Position numbers and translations under genes: made by a program
NCBI GenBank assembly: GCA_937916355.1
Contig: CALFTM010000047.1
Span: 1 to 64,000 of the forward strand
Length of the DNA stretch: 64,000 nucleotides
Reading direction: 5' to 3'
From: an uncultured Bacteroidales bacterium
Lineage (GTDB): Bacteria > Bacteroidota > Bacteroidia > Bacteroidales > Paludibacteraceae
In this document: piece after piece, positions 36,003 to 45,428 of the stretch
Position numbering within the stretch: the stretch's first letter is position 1
Layout: each line of letters starts with the position of its first letter
Notes under the pieces: generated by a model
Told to the model about the DNA's origin: nothing
Databases searched by the model: none
What the model saw: only the letters and a program-made list of their open reading frames with translations

Positions 36003-37190
36003 ATGACTAAAGACCAAAAATTATTATTCTCCTATTTTCTTCTGTGGCAGTTTTATGAGTTACAGGGAGCGTTGGGCTTGCAAGGCTCTTTGTTGACACG
36101 GTTGTTGGTGCTTTTTCTTGTCGGACTATCTTTTGTCTATTGCTTAGCGGTTCATCTTCCAGACAGACGAGGAGAAGTGAGTCTTCCTTTTTTTGTTGTG
36201 GCGTTAGACCTGTTTCTGATTCTATTGACACTCTATGGTGTGGTGTACATGGTGATTGGAGGGACTACTTTTTTTGTACGGGAAAATGTGGAAGAATTTC
36301 AGTATTTAAAGAATTTATATAGAGTCCAGTTGCCTCTGTATGTTTTTTTCTATTACGCTCGTAAAGGAGTTTTAGACGATTCAATGATGAAAAAAATACT
36401 TGCGGTCATGCTGGTGTTGGCATCAATGAAATTTTTTTTGAATGATTTCTTGGTGAAGGAGACTCGTCTGTTGGAGGCAGATGCAGAGATAACCAACAAC
36501 GAAGGCTATACCTTTGTCGCCCTGATTCCTGCGCTCTTTTTCTTTGATAAAAAAAATTGGGTTCAGTATCTGTTGTTATTTTATCTGCTGGCTTTTGTAC
36601 TGTTTGGAATGAAAAGAGGAGCAATATTGATTGCATTGATTAGCACTATTGTATTCTTTGTTTTGAAAATAAAAAATGGGACGAAAGAAGAACGGAAAAA
36701 TCTTCTCTTGTTAAGTGTTCTGTGTGTTGTTTTACTCTCTTTTGTGGTAATCTATTTGTGGCAAAACAGCGATTATTTTCAATTGAGATTTATGCAAACC
36801 ATGGAAGGCTCTTCTTCCGGTAGAGATTATATATATGCCGCTTTGTGGAATCACTTTTTATATGATACCACGTGGAATGAATTTTTATTCGGATTAGGAC
36901 CTAATGCTACGATAACAGTTTCAAAGAGCAATTTTGCCCATAGTGATTGGCTGGAGCTGCTGACCAATCAAGGTTTGTTGGGAGTCCTTTTTTTTGCTGT
37001 GTTTTGGATCGCATGGGTGAGGTTGTGCAGGCAAAACAGAGAGTCCGAAAGAATGTTTGGAGTGTTGTGCATTTTGTTTGTTATCTGTTTCATGGAAAGT
37101 ATTTTCTCTATGTTTTACTATTCCGCCGATTTGAGTTATTGTTGTTTGATGGGGTATGCTTTAGGTGTCGAGAGAAATCGTGAAATTTAG
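36003..37190 (+). CDS. O-antigen ligase / polymerase-like membrane protein
   Basis: 395 residues from the ATG at 36003. About ten or more hydrophobic segments are visible. A periplasmic loop near residues 275-315 contains G-S-S-S-G-R-D-Y-I and F-G-L-G-P-N-A, then H-S-D-W-L-E-L-L-T-N-Q-G-L-L-G. This matches the Wzy_C / WaaL family, whose members polymerise repeat units or transfer O-antigen to lipid A core in the inner membrane. Which of the two reactions it performs cannot be told from sequence. It lies directly after the M28 gene and opens the polysaccharide cluster, 22 bases ahead of the flippase. Confidence 0.75.
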   Translation: MTKDQKLLFSYFLLWQFYELQGALGLQGSLLTRLLVLFLVGLSFVYCLAVHLPDRRGEVSLPFFVVALDLFLILLTLYGVVYMVIGGTTFFVRENVEEFQYLKNLYRVQLPLYVFFYYARKGVLDDSMMKKILAVMLVLASMKFFLNDFLVKETRLLEADAEITNNEGYTFVALIPALFFFDKKNWVQYLLLFYLLAFVLFGMKRGAILIALISTIVFFVLKIKNGTKEERKNLLLLSVLCVVLLSFVVIYLWQNSDYFQLRFMQTMEGSSSGRDYIYAALWNHFLYDTTWNEFLFGLGPNATITVSKSNFAHSDWLELLTNQGLLGVLFFAVFWIAWVRLCRQNRESERMFGVLCILFVICFMESIFSMFYYSADLSYCCLMGYALGVERNREI

Positions 37191-37212
37191 ATTAAAGAAA
37201 TGAGAATAAACT

Positions 37213-38667
37213 GTGTCAGATAGTAATCTAAATAAAAAAATTGTTACAGCCACCAAGTGGTCTTCCGTAACAGAGATAGCAGCCAAGTTGGTAGCACCGG
37301 TAACAACGATGCTTTTGGCACGCATCTTGACGCCGGATGCTTTTGGAGTGTTAGTTACGGTGATGATGGTGATTAGTTTTGCTGAAATTTTCACTGATGC
37401 CGGATTTCAAAAGTTTCTAATTCAGCATGAGTTTGAGAGTGATGAAGAGTTATACCAATCCATCAATGTTGCCTTTTGGACCAATTTGGTTTTCTCTTTA
37501 TTGATATGGGGATTGATAATCATCTTCTCACAACCGATAGCCAATTTAGTTGGAAGTCCCAATGAAAGCACCGAGATTGCAGTTGCAGGATGTTGCATAC
37601 CCTTAGCCGCCTTTTCCAGCATTCAGATGGCTCTTTATAAAAGAGGGTTTGATTTTAAAACCCTGTTTTATGTCCGCATAGTAGGAGTTTTGATTCCTCT
37701 TTTTGTAACAGTACCATTAGCTCTATATTTCAGAAATTGTTGGGCATTGATTTTGGGTGTGATTGCACAGAATTTCTCCAATGCACTTCTTCTTACTCTA
37801 AAATCACAATGGGAACCCAATCGCTTTTACAGCTTTGCCAAATTAAAGGAGATGTTCTCTTTTAGTATGTGGTCTATGATTGAGTCGGTTTCTATTTGGT
37901 TGACCTCCTACGTAGATATGTTTATTGTAGGAAGGATTTTATCACCGCACTATTTAGGTTTGTATCGTACCTCCATAACTACGGTTGGGCAGATTAATTC
38001 TGTGGTGACATCTGCTACGACTCCAATTCTTTACTCATCCTTATCTCGTTTACAGAACGATCCGGAGGAGTTTAAGAATATGTTTTTCAAATTTCAGAAG
38101 TTGGTAGGGATGTTGGTAATTCCTTTGGGAATGATTATTTATTTGTTCAGAGATTTTATCACAGCCATCTTATTAGGACCTCAGTGGGCAGAAGCAGCCT
38201 ATTTTATAGGATTGTGGGGATTGACGGGTGCTTTAACCATTGTTTTTTCTCATTATAGTAGCGAAGTTTTTAGAGCATTAGGAAAACCTAAATTATCTGT
38301 GTTGGTACAGGTGTTGCATATTTTGTTTTTGATTCCCTCCATATATTATTCTATTGGATATGGTTTTGAGACATTGTGCGAAGTTAGGGCTTTGATGAGG
38401 TTGCAATTAATTTTAGTAAATTTAATCGCAATATATCTTTTGTTGAAAATTTCTTTTTGGGAAATGTTTAAAAATGTTTTTCCTTCTATAATGGGAACTT
38501 CAATGTTTGCTCTACTAATGTACTTTCTCCCTAATGAAGAATCTATAATGACAAGTCTGCTATATCTTCTGTTAGGGTGTGTTATTTATATTGCAACGAT
38601 CAATTGTTTTTTTTCTGAGAGGAAATTGTTTTTAGAGTTTTGTAGGGGATTAAAGAAAAATGATTAG
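37213..38667 (+). CDS. Polysaccharide flippase (Wzx / PST family)
   Basis: 484 residues with a GTG start at 37213 (M-S-D-S-N-L-N-K-K). The N-terminal K-x-x-x-A-T-K-W-S-S, then about twelve to fourteen membrane segments and the long membrane domain I-L-x-P-x-x-F-G are the marks of the polysaccharide-transport branch of the MOP superfamily (MATE-like). It should flip undecaprenyl-linked repeat units across the inner membrane. Its last eight bases overlap the start of the CapA-like gene, indicating one operon with the genes on both sides. Confidence 0.88.
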   Translation: MSDSNLNKKIVTATKWSSVTEIAAKLVAPVTTMLLARILTPDAFGVLVTVMMVISFAEIFTDAGFQKFLIQHEFESDEELYQSINVAFWTNLVFSLLIWGLIIIFSQPIANLVGSPNESTEIAVAGCCIPLAAFSSIQMALYKRGFDFKTLFYVRIVGVLIPLFVTVPLALYFRNCWALILGVIAQNFSNALLLTLKSQWEPNRFYSFAKLKEMFSFSMWSMIESVSIWLTSYVDMFIVGRILSPHYLGLYRTSITTVGQINSVVTSATTPILYSSLSRLQNDPEEFKNMFFKFQKLVGMLVIPLGMIIYLFRDFITAILLGPQWAEAAYFIGLWGLTGALTIVFSHYSSEVFRALGKPKLSVLVQVLHILFLIPSIYYSIGYGFETLCEVRALMRLQLILVNLIAIYLLLKISFWEMFKNVFPSIMGTSMFALLMYFLPNEESIMTSLLYLLLGCVIYIATINCFFSERKLFLEFCRGLKKND

Positions 38668-39799
38668 TATGTCAATAGATGTAATTGTAGCCGGAGATTT
38701 CGCACCAAGAGCTCGCTTAGCGCAACAGATTGACGAACGGAAGTTTAGCGATATCTTTCCTGAAGAATTGCAGACCATTATAAAATCTGCAGACTATTCT
38801 TTGGTAAACTTTGAATCGCCTGTGATTGAAGATACATTTTCACCCATCAAAAAATGTGGACCCAATCTTGGTTGTTCTGAAAATGCAGTAGAGGCAATTA
38901 AGTATGCCGGTTTTAAGTGTGTAACGTTAGCCAACAACCATATATTGGACTATGGAGAAGCTGGTTTAAATAAGACCGTAGAGTGTTGTCAAAAATGGAA
39001 GATTGATGAGGTGGGTGTAGGAGCAAATCTACAAGATGCAGAGAAAGTTCTTTATGTAGAGGAGAATGGACAAAAATTAGCAATCATTAATTGTTGTGAA
39101 CATGAGTTCTCTATTGCAACTCATGCTACTGCAGGAGCTAATCCATTGAATCCTATTGCGCAGTTTTATGAAATCAAAGAAGCAAAAGAGAATGCGGATT
39201 TTGTATTAGTGGTTGTTCATGGCGGACATGAGCATTTTCAATTGCCATCAATGCGAATGCAAGAGACATACCGATTTTTTGTAGATGCAGGTGCAGATGC
39301 GGTTGTCAATCATCATCAACATTGTTATTCCGGTTATGAAATCTATAAAGGGAAACCAATATTTTATGGGCTCGGCAACTTTTGTTTTGATTGGGAAGGT
39401 GTCCCCAAAAAAATGTGGACGGAAGGGTACTTCGTAGAAATAAAATTTGATAAAGAAATCTCTTTTAACTTATACCCTTATTGTCAATATGGAGAAATTG
39501 CACGAGTGAATCTTCTTCCTCCAAATTCATTTACGGATACGTTGGAAAATTTAAATAGTATCATTAAAAATAAGGAGTGGTTAAAAGTATCCGTTGAAAC
39601 CTATTATAAGAATTCAATGAGATCAGTGGCATTGTCTTTGGAACCAATTTGTAATAGATACGTTAAAGGATTGCAATACAGAGGATTCTTGCCGAGGATG
39701 GTAAATAAAAAGTGGATCCCGATTCTTTCAAATGTTGTTATGTGTGAGTCCCACCGAGATAAATTGAGTTACTATTTGGATGCAAAATTAAACAAATAA
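38660..39799 (+). CDS. CapA-family (PGA_cap) metallophosphatase-like protein
   Basis: 379 residues; the ATG at 38660 overlaps the flippase, and a second ATG nine bases on is also possible. Motifs of the CapA calcineurin-like fold are visible in order: A-G-D-F-A-P near 11-16, N-F-E-S-P near 52, A-N-N-H-I-L-D-Y-G near 93, V-V-H-G-G-H-E near 187, and N-H-H-Q-H near 215. CapA is needed for poly-gamma-glutamate capsules in Bacillus. Relatives in glycan clusters are common but poorly characterised. There is no signal peptide, so it should be cytoplasmic. No CapB or CapC partner is present, so poly-gamma-glutamate is not implied. It may act on a phosphorylated or amino-acid-decorated sugar. Confidence 0.75.
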   Translation: MISMSIDVIVAGDFAPRARLAQQIDERKFSDIFPEELQTIIKSADYSLVNFESPVIEDTFSPIKKCGPNLGCSENAVEAIKYAGFKCVTLANNHILDYGEAGLNKTVECCQKWKIDEVGVGANLQDAEKVLYVEENGQKLAIINCCEHEFSIATHATAGANPLNPIAQFYEIKEAKENADFVLVVVHGGHEHFQLPSMRMQETYRFFVDAGADAVVNHHQHCYSGYEIYKGKPIFYGLGNFCFDWEGVPKKMWTEGYFVEIKFDKEISFNLYPYCQYGEIARVNLLPPNSFTDTLENLNSIIKNKEWLKVSVETYYKNSMRSVALSLEPICNRYVKGLQYRGFLPRMVNKKWIPILSNVVMCESHRDKLSYYLDAKLNK

Positions 39800-39802
39800 T
39801 CT

Positions 39803-40732
39803 ATGTCAAAATTATCAACAGCAATAAAATTACTAAAAGAAAATAGAGCTGAATTTTGTGCTTCATTATTGCAAAATTCAAGTTTTCTATTTCCAGACAA
39901 ACTTTACTTGACATTGTTATTTCGTTGCAAAATGGGGTATTGGATTGATTGGAAGAATCCTAAAACTTTTTCTGAAAAATTGCAATGGCTGAAGTTATAT
40001 AATCGTAAGCCGGAATATACCACCATGGTGGATAAGTTTGCCGTAAAAGAGTATGTGGCAAAATTAATAGGGGAAGAGTATATTATTCCTACATTGGGCG
40101 TGTGGGATACTCCGGAGGAGATTAATTGGGATGAACTCCCTAACCAATTTGTTCTAAAAACAACGCATGGCGGCGGAAGCTCCGGTGTTGTGATTTGTAG
40201 GGATAAAGCAAATTTTGATAAAAAGGCAGCGGCGGAAAAATTGAGCAGATCTTTAAAAAGTTGTATCTACAAATCCTATCGAGAATGGCCTTATAAGAAT
40301 GTGAGAAGAAGAATTATTGCAGAACAATATATGGAAGATAGAGATTCGGAGGATTTAATTGATTATAAATTTTATTGTTTTAATGGAGAGCCAATTTATT
40401 GTCAGGTAATACGAGATAGACGTAGTAAGGAAACAATTGATTTTTATGATGCAGATTGGAATCACATGCCTTTTGTAGGTCTTAATCCAATTGTCAAAAA
40501 TGGTATAACTCAAGTAGAAAAACCTTATGATTTAGAAGATATGCTTTCTATTTGTAGTAAAGTAGCATGTCAAATTCCGTTTGTACGTGTTGATTTGTAT
40601 TTAATTCAGAGTAAGGTTTATATGGGAGAAATAACTTTTTATCCAGCAAGTGGAATGGGTGTTTTCACTCCTCAAGAGTGGAATTATAAATTTGGAGAGT
40701 TTATTTCTTTTCCTAGAATAGATAATAAGTAG
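39803..40732 (+). CDS. TupA-like ATP-grasp protein of the polysaccharide cluster
   Basis: 309 residues, starting three bases after the CapA-like stop. The order F-S-E-K-L-Q-W-L-K, then D-K-F-A-V-K-E-Y-V, L-K-T-T-H-G-G-G-S-S and the late F-Y-P-A-S-G-M-G is the TupA-like ATP-grasp signature. TupA links glutamate to glucuronate in teichuronopeptide, so relatives are thought to form amide bonds between sugar acids and amino acids. A UDP-sugar dehydrogenase at 46216 would supply such an acid, but the substrate is unproven. It is probably cytoplasmic. Next to a CapA-like gene it suggests an amino-acid-modified glycan. Confidence 0.78.
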   Translation: MSKLSTAIKLLKENRAEFCASLLQNSSFLFPDKLYLTLLFRCKMGYWIDWKNPKTFSEKLQWLKLYNRKPEYTTMVDKFAVKEYVAKLIGEEYIIPTLGVWDTPEEINWDELPNQFVLKTTHGGGSSGVVICRDKANFDKKAAAEKLSRSLKSCIYKSYREWPYKNVRRRIIAEQYMEDRDSEDLIDYKFYCFNGEPIYCQVIRDRRSKETIDFYDADWNHMPFVGLNPIVKNGITQVEKPYDLEDMLSICSKVACQIPFVRVDLYLIQSKVYMGEITFYPASGMGVFTPQEWNYKFGEFISFPRIDNK

Positions 40733-40984
40733 TTGCTCCATAGGGAAAAGATGTTCGTATCTGATAAATAGAGTTATCCCAAGAGTGGTTGAGCGAGATT
40801 TGTTGAAACGTAAATATTCTAAATTTTCGACATATCCTATGCAACAATATAAGGTGAAGAAAAATAGGTGCCAAATTGGATTGAGATTAGCGGTGAGGAT
40901 TACTTTATTAGTGAGCATCTGTGTATAATTAAGCATAGAGAAAATGCTACGGAAGGGTATATTAATCATCGGTGGAGTAATTAG
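40722..40984 (+). pseudogene. Frameshifted 3' remnant of an unidentified gene
   Basis: Two frames read as one protein end. The first (about 40722-40880) gives R-V-I-P-R-V-V-E-R-D-L-L-K-R-K-Y. At base 40880 the sense passes to another frame, giving E-I-S-G-E-D-Y-F-I-S-E-H-L and ending N-H-R-W-S-N at the TAG (40982-40984). The join needs a one-base shift, and the 5' end has been lost into the TupA-like gene. The last residues loosely recall the H-x-W/F ending of GT32-type sugar transferases, but this is weak. No intact gene fits here. Confidence 0.35.
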
Positions 40985-40990
40985 TCAATC

Positions 40991-42073
40991 ATGAAAAAAA
41001 TAATCTGTCTTATTGAATCATTAGGGTCGGGAGGTGCTGAACGACAGTTGACTTATTTGGCCTCTCAGATTAAAGGACGAGGGTACAATGTTGAAGTGTG
41101 GACCTATTATCCGAATGATTTTTATGCTCCTATTCTTGAAGTAAACGAAGTAACTTGGAAATATGTGGCAGATGCTCAGTCGCCTCATAAGCGAATATGG
41201 GTTCTTAAAAAAGAGTTGAAAAGGACGAATCCGGATGTTGTGATTGCTTATTTGGATACTTGTACCACTGTACTTTCCATCATTAAACTATTGGGGGCGA
41301 AGTTTAAATTGATCGTTTCAGAACGCAATACAACGCAGAAGTTATCGATTCGAGAACGTTTGAAATTTTTCTTTTATAGGTGGGCGGATGCCATAGTCCC
41401 TAATTCTTATACGCAGACTGAGTTTATTAGAAAGAGATATCCCAATCTTTCTTCTAAGTTACATACGATAACCAATTTTATTGATACGGATAAATTTTGT
41501 CCTCCTAAAGTCAAAATAAAAAGAGATAAAGTGCGAATTTTGACAGTGGCAAGAATTGTGCCACAAAAAAATGTTTTACGACTTTTAGAGGTGGTGAAAC
41601 GGTTAAAGGAAGAGGGCTATCAATTCAGATATGATTGGTTTGGAGCTGAGACGGACAAAACTTACTATCAAAATTGTTTAAATTTAATTCAAGAATACAA
41701 CATTTCAGATGTTTTTGAGTTCCATAAACCATCAAAAAATATAGTGAAAGAGTATCAGACATCAGACGTATTTTGTTTACCATCACTATATGAAGGTTTT
41801 CCTAATGTTATATGTGAGGCCATGAGTTGCGGTTTACCTATCTTGTGTAGTAATGTTTGTGATAATCCTATGATTGTTGAAGAGGGGGTGAATGGATTTT
41901 TGTTTGATCCGAATAAGTCGGAGGATATATACTTTGCTTCGAGTGAATTTTTAAACTTAAACGAAGAGAGTGTTGAGTGTATGGGGAAGAACAGTCGAAT
42001 ATATATTCTTAATCGGAATGCGAAACGTGTTTTTTGGGATTCCTATGAAAAGTTGGTTGGAAGTGTTGTTTAA
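40991..42073 (+). CDS. Glycosyltransferase family 4
   Basis: 360 residues. The GT-B fold starts with the typical E-S-L-G-S-G-G-A-E-R-Q-L (8-19). The C-terminal half has V-A-R-I-V-P-Q-K-N, then P-S-L-Y-E-G-F-P-N-V-I-C-E-A-M-S-C-G-L-P, the E-x7-E nucleotide-sugar site of GT4 retaining enzymes, and G-V-N-G-F-L-F near the end. It should add a sugar to the lipid-linked repeat unit at the cytoplasmic face of the membrane. The acceptor and donor are unknown. It follows the broken gene by six bases. Confidence 0.9.
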   Translation: MKKIICLIESLGSGGAERQLTYLASQIKGRGYNVEVWTYYPNDFYAPILEVNEVTWKYVADAQSPHKRIWVLKKELKRTNPDVVIAYLDTCTTVLSIIKLLGAKFKLIVSERNTTQKLSIRERLKFFFYRWADAIVPNSYTQTEFIRKRYPNLSSKLHTITNFIDTDKFCPPKVKIKRDKVRILTVARIVPQKNVLRLLEVVKRLKEEGYQFRYDWFGAETDKTYYQNCLNLIQEYNISDVFEFHKPSKNIVKEYQTSDVFCLPSLYEGFPNVICEAMSCGLPILCSNVCDNPMIVEEGVNGFLFDPNKSEDIYFASSEFLNLNEESVECMGKNSRIYILNRNAKRVFWDSYEKLVGSVV

Positions 42074-42094
42074 TTTAATATTTAGTTATAAGTA

Positions 42095-43120
42095 ATGGCA
42101 AACATAATGGTTTTAGGTTATTTTGGTAATAAAAGCAACCATTTAGATGGACAAACTGCAAAAACTAGAAATTTGTACAAGTTAGTCTGTGAATTTGATA
42201 AATCAGTTTCTTACTACGATACTGCAGAGTTCAGATATGATAAAATGTCTATTTTTAAAATGGTTATGAAAATTGTTTCTTGTAAAATATTAATTTATCT
42301 TCCTGCTCATCGCAATCTTACAATAATCTTCCCTTTTGTTTTTTGTTTATCCGTTTTGTTTCGTATAAGGGTTCATTATTTTGTTGTTGGAGGATGGTTA
42401 AGTGAGCTTTTGCAAAAATTGCCGATACATAGATTCTTGTTAAAACAAATAGATGGTATTCATGTTGAAACAAAAAAGTTGAAGTTGCTATTGGAAAACA
42501 AATGGGGGTTTAGTAATGTCGATTTATTCCCTAATTTTAGGTATTTTTCTAATATTCAAAAAAAAGTAAATAAAGCAATAGATTCAGATGAAAATTTGAA
42601 ATTGTGCTTTGTTTCAAGAATTGAAAGGAGTAAAGGTCTTGATACCATGTTGGCAATTAGTAGGGTTTGGCCTTTGATGCAATTCCCTCGTAAAATAAAA
42701 GTGGATTTTTATGGACCGAAAGTAACTGATGATTATTATGATAAAAATCTAATTGGTATAGATATGTTCGAATATAGAGGACTGATTTTACCTTCTGAGG
42801 TATGTAAAACCATAGAGAGTTATGATGCGTTAATATTCCCAACTCATTATGAAGGAGAAGGTTGCCCAGGTATATTGGTAGAAGCTATGTCAGTAGGATT
42901 GCCAATTATAGCTTCTGAATGGAAATATAATAGTGAATTTGTGGAGAATGGTGTTAATGGGTATTTATGTCCTGTGTATGATGCAGATAAGTATTGTGCA
43001 GCAATTATAAATTTGTTTGATGATGACACTCGTATCAGTATGGGTTTAGAATCCTATAAGAAGAGTCTTTATTTTTCAGATGATAATGCAAGAACTCTTT
43101 TGAAGAGAATTTTTGCGTAA
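42095..43120 (+). CDS. Glycosyltransferase family 4
   Basis: 341 residues, starting M-A-N-I-M-V-L-G-Y-F-G. The N-terminal half is divergent and contains a hydrophobic stretch near 70-95, perhaps a membrane contact. The C-terminal half has C-F-V-S-R-I-E-R-S-K-G, then P-T-H-Y-E-G-E-G-C-P-G-I-L-V-E-A-M-S-V-G-L-P and N-G-Y-L-C, the GT4 nucleotide-sugar binding pattern. It probably acts in the same repeat-unit pathway as its neighbours. The DNA is notably AT-rich. Confidence 0.88.
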   Translation: MANIMVLGYFGNKSNHLDGQTAKTRNLYKLVCEFDKSVSYYDTAEFRYDKMSIFKMVMKIVSCKILIYLPAHRNLTIIFPFVFCLSVLFRIRVHYFVVGGWLSELLQKLPIHRFLLKQIDGIHVETKKLKLLLENKWGFSNVDLFPNFRYFSNIQKKVNKAIDSDENLKLCFVSRIERSKGLDTMLAISRVWPLMQFPRKIKVDFYGPKVTDDYYDKNLIGIDMFEYRGLILPSEVCKTIESYDALIFPTHYEGEGCPGILVEAMSVGLPIIASEWKYNSEFVENGVNGYLCPVYDADKYCAAIINLFDDDTRISMGLESYKKSLYFSDDNARTLLKRIFA

Positions 43121-43198
43121 TCATTGAGCAATATTGCGTTGTTTGTTCTTTTGTGGAGTTTGGTGTAAAATTAGTCTTAAGTTAGTTGCTATTTATTT

Positions 43199-44383
43199 AT
43201 GAAACAATTTATATCGGTTAAATTTATAACGCCTTTAAGAGGTTTTATCTCTCATTTGCTGAACGAGAAAGATATTAAGGTTTCTTTTATGTACGATTCA
43301 AAATCTCTTTATGAGGTAAATACTAAGTTTGATTTTATCTTAAAACATTTAGGAAGATCGTTTTTATTGGATTGGCTGAGGTTTATTTATATTCCGAAAG
43401 CAAAAGATGAAAATTGTGATGTTTATGGGAGTTTTAATAGGTTTTTAAAATCAGATAAGCCTTATTTTATATATTTAGAAAATCCAACAGCTTTATATCA
43501 TTATCGTTTAATTCGCAGAGAGAATATAGTAGGGGTAGGAGTTAACAGAAGAATTACACAAGCAATTAATAATTCTTATTTAAGATTTATTATTTGTATG
43601 AGTTTGGCTTGTAAAGATAGTTTTGAAACTGTTTGTACTAGTGTCCCGAATAACTGCAAGTTAATACAAATATATCCATTAATTCCAGATAACGGTTTTG
43701 TTTCAGAACAAGTAATAATTGAAAAGTGTCAAAAAAATAATTATATAAGGCTTTTATTTATTGCTCAAGGAATACGTTTTTTATCAAAGGGTGCTTTAGA
43801 AGTTTTTGAATCTTTTAAAAGATTGAGGGAAGAGGGGTATATGGAGGTTACATTGACAATGGTAACTTCATTTTCTGATGTTGATTCGGAGGTGTTAAAT
43901 ATGATTCGCTCCTATGAAGGAATAACTCTTTATGATTTTAAATTGTCCAATAAAGAAATGCAAGAATTATATTCTAATCATTCTATTTTATTAATACCGA
44001 CTAGTGACGATAGTTTTAATATAACAGTTTTAGAGGCAATAAAATCAGGGTTGCCGGTAATTGGAAGCACGCTTTATGCAATACCTGAAATGGTAAAGGA
44101 TGGGTTTAATGGTTTTTTGACAGAGCCATCTTGGCAGTTTTTTGATAGAAATAACGTGCCAAATCCACAAGTGTGGAATAATCGGGATAAAACTATCTAT
44201 TCTAAGCAAAGGAATGAAAGAGTGACGCAATTTTTATATAATTGTATATTGAGATTTATTCAAAACCGAGATTTGTTGTTAGAATTTTCTTTGAATAGTT
44301 ATAAACTATCTACAGCCCCTCCTTTTAGTAGAGAATATATTGTTTCCCAATGGAATAAGGTGTTTGCTGAATTTGAAAAATGA
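43199..44383 (+). CDS. Glycosyltransferase family 4-like protein
   Basis: 394 residues. The N-terminal 180 residues are not recognisable beyond a Rossmann-like pattern. The C-terminal half shows L-L-F-I-A-Q-G-I-R-F-L-S-K-G, then P-T-S-D-D-S-F-N-I-T-V-L-E-A-I-K-S-G-L-P and G-F-N-G-F-L, which is a GT4 pattern with a D-S-F in place of the usual E-G-F/x-P. It is separated from the previous gene by 78 AT-rich bases and shares their low GC content. The sugar is unknown. Confidence 0.82.
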   Translation: MKQFISVKFITPLRGFISHLLNEKDIKVSFMYDSKSLYEVNTKFDFILKHLGRSFLLDWLRFIYIPKAKDENCDVYGSFNRFLKSDKPYFIYLENPTALYHYRLIRRENIVGVGVNRRITQAINNSYLRFIICMSLACKDSFETVCTSVPNNCKLIQIYPLIPDNGFVSEQVIIEKCQKNNYIRLLFIAQGIRFLSKGALEVFESFKRLREEGYMEVTLTMVTSFSDVDSEVLNMIRSYEGITLYDFKLSNKEMQELYSNHSILLIPTSDDSFNITVLEAIKSGLPVIGSTLYAIPEMVKDGFNGFLTEPSWQFFDRNNVPNPQVWNNRDKTIYSKQRNERVTQFLYNCILRFIQNRDLLLEFSLNSYKLSTAPPFSREYIVSQWNKVFAEFEK

Positions 44384-44648
44384 TTTTATTTTTTGCTTTT
44401 ATGGATTTGATTAAGATACTTAAAATTATTTATATTGTTTGTGTGAAATAGAGACATATTGATGAGTATGAAATCCTATGCAGCGAAAAAAAGTAAAGAG
44501 TTTTCCGCACCGGAATTAAGATATTTTCTTAAAATATAGAATATGAAGTTTTTTTTAGAGGAAAACACTGCTAAAACTTAATCCCAAGTTTGATAAATCT
44601 GGAACTTTGTGAGGTTTCAAAAGTGTAGTTTTTTATTTAATTTTTACC
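44384..44648. other. AT-rich gap with possible gene debris
   Basis: No intact gene. A 25-codon frame at 44462-44539 (M-S-M-K-S-Y-A-A-K-K) may be the eroded 5' end of a lost gene, but it is too short to judge. No terminator or consensus promoter is evident before the family 2 glycosyltransferase at 44649. Confidence 0.4.
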
Positions 44649-45428
44649 ATGCCTCAAGATTTAGTCTCCATCATCACTCCTTCATACAATTGTGCGCAAT
44701 TTGTGGAGGAGACGATTAGAAGTGTCCAAGCACAGACTTATTCTAATTGGGAGTTGTTGTTTCAAGATGATTGCTCGACTGATGAGACGAGGCAAATTGT
44801 TGAGAGATTTGCAGCTGATGATGAGCGAATAAAGTATGAGTGCAATGCTTATAATTCAGGTGCAGCCATTGCGCGAAATAATGCGTTGAGACGTGCAAAA
44901 GGAAAGTGGATCGCATTTTTGGATAGTGATGATTTGTGGTTGCCTGAAAAGTTGGAGAAGCAAATAGCTTTTATGAGGGAGAATGATTATCACTTCTCTT
45001 ATACTTGTTATTGCGAAATAAATGAACAGTCAGAAGAGTTAAATAGAGTTGTTTCGGGACCTCAACGAGTAACTAAATTTGATTTTTTTTGCTATAATTG
45101 GGTAGGTTGTTTAACGGTAATGTATGATTCTAATTATATCGGAGAAATCTATATTGATGACATAAAAAAAAATAATGATTATGCTATGTGGCTTAAGGTG
45201 GCTAGCAAATCAGATTGTTTCCTTTTAGAAAAATCACTTGCTCTGTATAGACGAGGTCGAACGGGATCCATTAGGACAAAAGATAAATTATCTCTTATAA
45301 AGTGGTGCTATAGATTGTTTAGAGATTCAGAACACTTGACAATCTTTTCTTCAATTATATTAACTTTTATTAATTTAATATGTGGGTGTTACAAAAAAAT
45401 TAGATATGTAAGTCAGTCTATTCATTAA
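44649..45428 (+). CDS. Glycosyltransferase family 2
   Basis: 259 residues. The GT-A fold begins S-I-I-T-P-S-Y-N-C-A (7-16). The nucleotide-binding acid pair is at D40-D41 (D-D-C-S-T-D), G-A-A-I-A-R-N-N-A near 74-82, and the metal-binding D-S-D-D at 92-95. These make it an inverting GT2 enzyme working at the cytoplasmic membrane face. A hydrophobic segment near the C-terminus may hold it to the membrane. Its stop overlaps the 3' end of the convergent sugar transferase by 11 bases. Confidence 0.9.
   Translation: MPQDLVSIITPSYNCAQFVEETIRSVQAQTYSNWELLFQDDCSTDETRQIVERFAADDERIKYECNAYNSGAAIARNNALRRAKGKWIAFLDSDDLWLPEKLEKQIAFMRENDYHFSYTCYCEINEQSEELNRVVSGPQRVTKFDFFCYNWVGCLTVMYDSNYIGEIYIDDIKKNNDYAMWLKVASKSDCFLLEKSLALYRRGRTGSIRTKDKLSLIKWCYRLFRDSEHLTIFSSIILTFINLICGCYKKIRYVSQSIH

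Noticed and set aside
44462..44539. 25-codon frame between two glycosyltransferases
   Set aside because: Too short, no promoter, no recognisable sequence; mentioned only as possible debris in the gap entry.
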